Part shown: positions 58,460 to 64,000 of the stretch, piece by piece
How positions within the stretch are numbered: position 1 is the first letter of the stretch
Layout: every line of letters begins with the position of its first letter
Assembly: GCA_028554755.1 (NCBI GenBank)
Contig: JAPTOF010000024.1
Coordinates: 2,046,001 to 2,110,000, forward strand
Length of the DNA stretch: 64,000 nt
Origin: Cordia subcordata
Taxonomy: Eukaryota > Streptophyta > Magnoliopsida > Boraginales > Cordiaceae
Reading direction: 5' to 3'
The notes under the pieces: model-generated
Databases searched by the model: none
What the model saw: only the letters and a program-made list of their open reading frames with translations
What the model was told of the DNA's origin: nothing
Program-made: the position numbers and the translations under genes

Positions 58460-58969
58460 CCTCTTCTCATTGTACATCAACGTGCTGCACCCAAATTTTA
58501 CTAGTTCATCCACACATACTCAAAATTAAGAGCATTGGTCACTCGAAAGTAGTGAGTATCTTATCCTCTATATATGATGGCATAGTTCTAGAAGACATAC
58601 TCACGGTGGTCTTATCCAATGTGTGACACACGTACTAGAAGTGAAGTTCGGAAAGACCCTCTAGTGACCTAAATAGATCACTCTTATTGGAAGACTCGCT
58701 CACATAGCCTTATCCTAGTAGAGTGCCTAATACTACCATCTAGCTATGAATATCTTTATGATATATCTAAAACTAGACTTGGGCCTACTACGTGTCCCGC
58801 CTCACTACGTATCCAAGTCATTGGACTACATCATTGGAACTCTACATAATGTATCACACATATATACCAGAGATAATATATGTAAAAAGTGCTCATAAAT
58901 ATAAACAATGATCAAATGTCTAGTTCAATATCCATGTATAAGTGTTATTTAGGGCATACAATCCCAACA

Positions 58970-61046
58970 ATTTGATTATGTCATCTCCCATAGAAAGAAA
59001 GAGTCTAGTACTTTCACGTCTCTTTCCATTAACTTTCTTTCTCTAGATGTCGTCCCTATTCCTTATTCCCATTCCATTGGGTCTCCCTGTGTTTTGCAGC
59101 TCATATTTGTGCCTCCTTACATGGAACACTTTCACATAGGACTAGAATACAAACCACCCACTTTGCATGCATTGGACCAATCTTTAACCCATGGAGGGGT
59201 AAGTTGTTAGCCCTAGATTATGAGAAGAATGCCATGGGATGGTTAATTAGCGAGCAAGCGGGGCATGATCTCTCAAATTTGCACATGGTCCCTAGCACAT
59301 TAGGGCACATGCCTTCATTTGACACTTAAAGGTAGGCCATCTTAGAGAAGGGCTACATTGTTTATTCTGTTTGAGGGCAAATAATCTTAAGGAGGTGAAT
59401 TAAGATTACAACCACTTTTGTAAATAAAAATTTTAATTGAAAAGAAGTATGATTAATGAAATAATTTCACAAACACTTAGCAAGCAATGTATTAAAGAAA
59501 ATATAAAGCAAGTGAAAGAGTAAAGAAGACACCTGATTTTTAGGTGGTTCGGCCTTGCCTATGTCCACCGTATTAGGATGCTTCCCTTAGGACTTTGTAA
59601 CACTTCCACTAAATGTCATTGCTTCTCTAGATGTTGGTGAAGTGCAAACCAACTTTTTTATAAATCTTTGAAACTCTCTATTCAAAGAACTCGAGTGTTC
59701 CTTACACTAAGGATTTCCCTACACTCTAGCTAATTAAGCTCTCACACAATTATTCTAGCCCAAGATTGTGTAATTACAATGAATATTGAAGTGTATCAAG
59801 CTATTTCTACTATTAACAAAATTGAAAGTGAAGGCTCTTGTAATGCTCAAGAATGAAAAAACTATACTTCAATGATTTGTACAAAATGATTTTGCTTGTA
59901 TTGATGTTCTTGTTCTTTTTCTTGTTGAAATCAAAGTCTCAAGAGTTAAATAGTTATAGGACAGAGAGTAAGGTAGCAAAAAATCATAATCAGTAGAGGA
60001 AATCAAAATCTTGCTTAAAATAGATTAAATAACTAAATTTTAACATTCACTATGCCTGCCAAGTGACCGGATGACCTGCCGATCGAGACAGAAAGTAAAT
60101 TGAAACTTGCTCAGCAAACTGTACCACTCGGTAGGCTTGCTCCACCAGTCGGTCGACCAGTTAGGGCGACCAAGTAGACCAGAACGTTCAAATTTCTACT
60201 CAAAACATTTATTTTTTCAAATCAATGTGAATACAAGTTTTTCAAAATATTTTTCAAGGAATATTTGTCTCAAAAAACTTGATTTAAGATGATATGGAAA
60301 TCTCAAGAAAGATATTTCAAGTTTTAAGAGGTTTTAAAAATTTTTCCAAACAATTCAAAAATCTAAATTCAAGATCATTTAGAAATCTTCATAAAGGATG
60401 TTTTTCAAAACTTTTAAGAAATCAAGGAAAGCTTTTAAAAATATTGAGCTATAGAATTTATCCAAGGCAAAACATATTAGAGCATAATTTGGTACCCCTT
60501 ATTGCCTTTTATCTCCTTCCTTATGTCTTTCCTTATCTTTGAGCTTCCATGATTGCTAAGGATTAATTCTTTATAACCTTGACCTTCATATGGCTTTCAT
60601 CATCCTTTCATCATTGCTAAATATAACGTATAAGAATCAAAATACAACCATTCCATCCAATAATATTCAAATATAATTCAAATACAATCAAGTCATGAAA
60701 ATATCCAATCACAATCAATCAATCCAAAATCATTTCAAATATCTTCATCACATTCATAACCATATACCTCAATCAATCCAATTTAAGATATCCATGTTCA
60801 TCTCATTCATAAATGTATCCAATTTATATTTAATGCATTCAAACCATTATTTCACTTATAAAAATTATGCACAAATATTTTCACCATATATATTTATTTT
60901 CATAATCAAAACATTAATATAAACACAAAAAGTTAACACATTCATTGCCCTATCATTTGATGCATGATCATTTTCCTTCTACTTTCTGTGTCTTGTTGAT
61001 TATCTGGTAATTTACGCCATGAAATTTTAAACATATGTTACTCTAA
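58970..61046 (+). pseudogene. F ORF2 region, split by solo LTR I
   Basis: Own parts are 58970-59367 and 60939-61046. It matches C1 ORF2: the segments around FVPPYMEHFHIGLEY, the TLHALD block, and the end FKHMLL with stop TAA at 61044-61046. Frame changes and stops are present (for example TAA near 59329). Confidence 0.7.
59368..60938 (-). repeat. Solo LTR I, unrelated to the Athila LTRs
   Basis: Plus-strand ends TGTTTGAGGGCAAATAATC and AAAGTTAACA, 1,571 bp. Flanks TATTC (59363-59367) and CATTC (60939-60943) form a TSD with one mismatch. It contains a GGTGGTTCGGCCTTGCCTA motif near 59550 that recurs in other plant LTRs, and a GTCGGTCGACCAG palindrome near 60150. Orientation (minus) is a guess from sequence style; superfamily is unknown. 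Confidence 0.75.
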
Positions 61047-62542
61047 CACTAATGCCTAGTTGGGGGCATTAAATCCATTGCTACTAGGAGGCACCTTAGA
61101 ATTGTATATACTCTTTGATCTTTGTTTGCTTTTTTGTTCTTTATTTTTTTCATTTTTTTTACTTTGTACATATCTTTAGTATATTAGATTGCTTTTCTTT
61201 TGTTTTTCTTGTCTTTTAGTAGTTTAGTTTAGCTTTTTTCTACTTTTGTTTCTAGTAGGTTAGATTTTTGCTCCCTAACTTAGTTCTTGCTTCTTGCCAT
61301 CATTGGTATATCAATCCTATACCTGTTGCATATATCTTTGTTTATCTTTTTAAATGCCAAGGTGGACTTGCATTGTATTGACTACTAATCTCTTCTTTGT
61401 TTTTTTACCATTAGTACTTTCTACAAAAGACGGAGGCTAGTAGATGAATGGATTGTCGTTGGCATTTGCAGACTACATGCAAACAAGGTATCTCTCTGTT
61501 CTATCACTTGTCCCTATCTATTCTCTCCACATTGCTCATATGCATTCCACATTGCTTACTTGTTATGCTTAATGCTATTTGCTTGAGTACAAGCAAAGTA
61601 TAGGTTTAGGAGTGTGGTGGTTGTTCCTTTCATGGTTATCATTTATGGGGTGGATTTGCTTGCCATGCTTGTTTTTGCTTAAGTTGTGTAAAATTTTTTA
61701 ACTTTTTGCATGTTTTGAGTTGGTTACCTCCATGTTGGTTGGAGAGTTGGCTTTTGATATTGACTTGTTTAATGGAGACGACAAGGTTGTATTGTAGGGA
61801 GTGAATTGAGTAGAAGGCGAACTAAGTTCTTCTTAGAGAATCCTTGAGAAAACTGTGGGGAGTGAACAACTTTAGGAAGGCACCTTGCGGTTAACCCTAA
61901 TTTTGGCGAAAAAGTGGATAAACATAGGTTTTTGACATAAGTGCCCCTTCTTTAATTGGTTCTTTTAGTGTACCTTAGCCCTTTTCTTTCTTGTTTTATG
62001 TTATGTATTGAAACAAAGGAAATAAATGGAAAAAAAGTGAGAAAAAATTGAAAATAGTCAAAAATCTAAAAAAAAAGTGAAAAGGGGAAAAAGCCAAAGG
62101 CAAGAAAAAGTGAAATTTATGCAAGTGTTTCTTTTGTTATTTTACGTATTGTGAATAAGGCTTTTTGCATAAAAATGTGAGCCATTGTGATGTATTTTTC
62201 TTTTTTTTTTTTTGGTATCCTTGGGCTAAGTGCATATTGGGAGGTCATGTTAGTTGATGGATGCACGAAGTATTAACACTTCACTTGTGTATTTGCTTTG
62301 GGTCATAGGTAGTGTGGTGGCTTAAACACACTTGGTACTTTTGAAAAAGGTGTGAGATCCCTTATGCTTGATGAAGGACCTTAGAAGGACTTGGGAAGCT
62401 TTACATGATTGGAATGACCCCTTATACTCCTTAGAATCAAAAGGAATATAAGTCACTACAACTGGCAACTCTTTGAAAAGTGTGAGGATAGACTTTGTTT
62501 TAGGCTTTCTTAGGGACAAGTAAGGGGAAAGTTTTGGGGTCT
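61047..62542 (+). other. F 3' noncoding domain with duplicated polypurine motif
   Basis: Post-stop box near 61050-61095 (TTGCTACTAGGAGGCACC), first motif 61579-61616, U-rich/A-rich pair (61974-62105), GGAGGTCATGTTAGTTGATG near 62240, and tract 62504-62542. More decayed than C1 but in the same order. Confidence 0.75.
62504..62542 (+). promoter_or_regulatory. Polypurine tract of F
   Basis: TTCTTAGGGACAAGTAAGGG then GAAAGTTTTGGGGTCT, directly before the 3' LTR. Confidence 0.75.
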
Positions 62543-64000
62543 TGACGTGTATTTGTCTATATTTGTATATAGTGTTTGCATACACTTCTTATGGTGTTTT
62601 AGGGCTTAATTAAGTGCATTTAGTATAGAGTTTATGCATATTTGACAATAGTTGTGCATAATGTGAATAATTGCATAGATGATACACTAAATGCATTATT
62701 TAATGACTTAGGTGCATTTTGGGCAAAGTTTGAGGAAAAGGGAGACGCTTGAGCTTATGGAAGAAATTTTGAAAGGAATATAGGGAAGCAACATTTTCCA
62801 AACAGCTAACTATGCTCAAAATACATTGACAAAAAAGGACCATGCTCAAACTGGTAGACCAGTAGTTGCATTGAGATGTCTATAAAAGCTCCTTTTTAGC
62901 TTAAAATTAGAGAGGAACTTTTGGAATAAAAATCCTATAAATTGTAACCCTTTTCCCCACTTCACCAACACCCAAAAACATCACTCTTCATCCGAACCAA
63001 GCAAGGATCAAAGCTTTTAACAAGGGATTGAAGAGATTTGCTTTGGATTTGAGTAGGGGTTTGAAGGGAGGTTTCTTCTTCTTTCTCTTATTCTTATAAA
63101 TATGCTTTGTAATTGAGTAAGATCTAGGTTGTTTGCTGTCGCATATTAGGTTAAGGCTTGAATAATGGATTTGTAAACTATCTTTGGCTATTAATACATG
63201 TATATTTGTATTGTTCAAAGGCTTGAATCAACATGTCTATGTCTTGATAATTAGATATGTCTATGTGTTCGATAAAATGCCTAAGTCATGATGCATGTGG
63301 TCCTTTGTGCTTAATGCTATATCTTGCCATTATGATGGTTGACTAGTGGTTCTTATGTTTAAGCTAGGTTTTTCCTTTAGTTTTAAATCTAACTAATAGG
63401 CTTCCAACTAGTTTAATCCATCCTAGATGGCTTAGTTCTTAGCTTTAAACCCATCTAATGAGTTAAACAATAGGATTAGATCTAATCAACTTTGCTCGAG
63501 AGCTAATTAACTAAGCCAAAAACCCTAGGTCATAAGGACTACGCTATACTCTAGGGATGAGCAACATAGAGACAGACCCCCACTAACTTCTAAAAGACAA
63601 AAAGCTTAGTTGGTGAGGTATGACGAGAGAACTTAGTTAATTAAGCCCAAAAACTACAATTAGCTTGGAGAATCCTATGCTATTAAGATTTGATGCTTAA
63701 GGACAAGAGTTCACTTGTAATTGGAAGATAACGAGGTTAATTAGCTAGGGACCTCGATAGAGCATTCAAAGCCACAGATAAACTGAATCATTGCTATAGC
63801 TCGAGCTAGTTGCAACACAATCACCCTAGATCCTCTTTTACTTTGTTAGGTTTCCTTTCCTAGCTTGACAACTTTAGTTCCTTTGTAGCTTTGGTTTATA
63901 TTTAGGTTTAATTTTAGAGCCCCATTTAATCAAAAGAAAAGACACACACACACACGTGTAGTTAGTCTTAGGCACACTTGCACATAGAGACTAAACTAAG
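62543..64000 (+). repeat. 3' LTR of F, running off the right edge
   Basis: Starts TGACGTGTATTTGTC. It contains decayed hairpins (near 63380 and 63440) and the CCCTAGGTCATAAGGAC domain near 63523. The U5 end and TSD are outside the window. Confidence 0.85.

Larger units (their letters stand above)
9791..58969 (-). repeat. Solo LTR H, different from the Athila LTRs, split by E and D
   Basis: Own sequence is 9791-10205, 11839-12671 and 58460-58969, about 1.75 kb. On the minus strand it begins TGTTGGGATTGTATGCCC and ends GATCCTAACA, a good terminal inverted match. Flanks ATTTA (9786-9790) and ATTTG (58970-58974) form a TSD with one mismatch. It shares none of the Athila leader hairpins. Superfamily is uncertain: Copia is my guess from the terminal style, with no coding evidence. 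Confidence 0.75.
6402..64000 (+). mobile_element. Element F: old non-autonomous Athila-type LTR retrotransposon, outermost host of all other insertions
   Basis: Visible own sequence: truncated 5' LTR (6402-6691), primer site, a CCHC-protein frame (6896-7340, 9206-9790, 58970-59367, 60939-61046), 3' noncoding domain (61047-62542), polypurine tract and a 3' LTR from 62543 past the right edge. Removing the insertions restores homology to C1 across each junction: at G the F frame reads on into LIQYNQERLE, matching LIQSNQEQLE in C1, and at H it runs from the ORF1 stop into the next block. LTR remnants are clearly diverged, so F is the oldest layer. Its TSD cannot be read because the 3' LTR end is outside the window. 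Confidence 0.85.

Overview
This window is nuclear DNA from a flowering plant that is not a grass. The only host gene is the 5' half of a minus-strand gene for the plastid biotin carboxylase of heteromeric acetyl-CoA carboxylase (CAC2). Grasses have lost the heteromeric plastid enzyme (established knowledge). Eight exons can be read between 436 and 6240; the rest of the gene lies left of base 1. About 160 bp upstream of its start codon the sequence turns into retrotransposon DNA and stays so to base 64000.

The rest is one nested stack of LTR elements, resolved here by matching LTR ends (TG...CA) and 5-bp target-site duplications (TSDs). Outermost is F (plus, 6402 to beyond 64000, 5' LTR truncated). 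F holds solo LTR G (minus, 7341-9205, TSD CCTAT/CCCAT), solo LTR H of a different type (minus, 9791-58969, ATTTA/ATTTG) and solo LTR I (59368-60938, TATTC/CATTC). H holds solo LTR E (plus, 10206-11838, TTGTT) and the Athila-like element D (minus, 12672-58459, CCTTT/CCTCT). D holds B1 (plus, 13912-37172, ATAAA) and C2 (minus, 39002-51443, TCTAC). B1 holds A1 in its 5' LTR (plus, 14550-25749, GAGAA), solo LTR A2 in its protease region (29033-30838, CCAGC) and solo LTR A3 in its 3' LTR (34067-35861). C2 holds C1 in its 5' LTR (plus, 43098-49931, GTCTC). The nesting is five levels deep (F>H>D>B1>A1 and F>H>D>C2>C1).

A1 and D are autonomous-type Athila (Ty3/Gypsy) elements with gag, protease, reverse transcriptase, RNase H and integrase, all now broken. 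B1 keeps only gag and protease, followed by an unfamiliar tail. C1, C2 and F encode a different protein with CCHC zinc knuckles at its N-terminus and no polymerase; it may derive from Athila gag without the capsid part. All share a tRNA-Asp primer site, a duplicated hairpin-plus-polypurine motif about 930-980 bp apart, a conserved 3' noncoding domain, repeated hairpins in the LTR leader and (G)GTCGAC(C) palindromes upstream of the TATA box. This looks like one mobilisation network: autonomous A/D elements and non-autonomous B, C and F elements using the same cis-signals.

The most notable single object is at 26883-26957 in B1: a 75-nt antisense copy of a complete tRNA-Asp including the CCA end, followed by a second copy of the LTR tail and then the normal primer site. 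It looks like a fossil of an abnormal reverse-transcription event.
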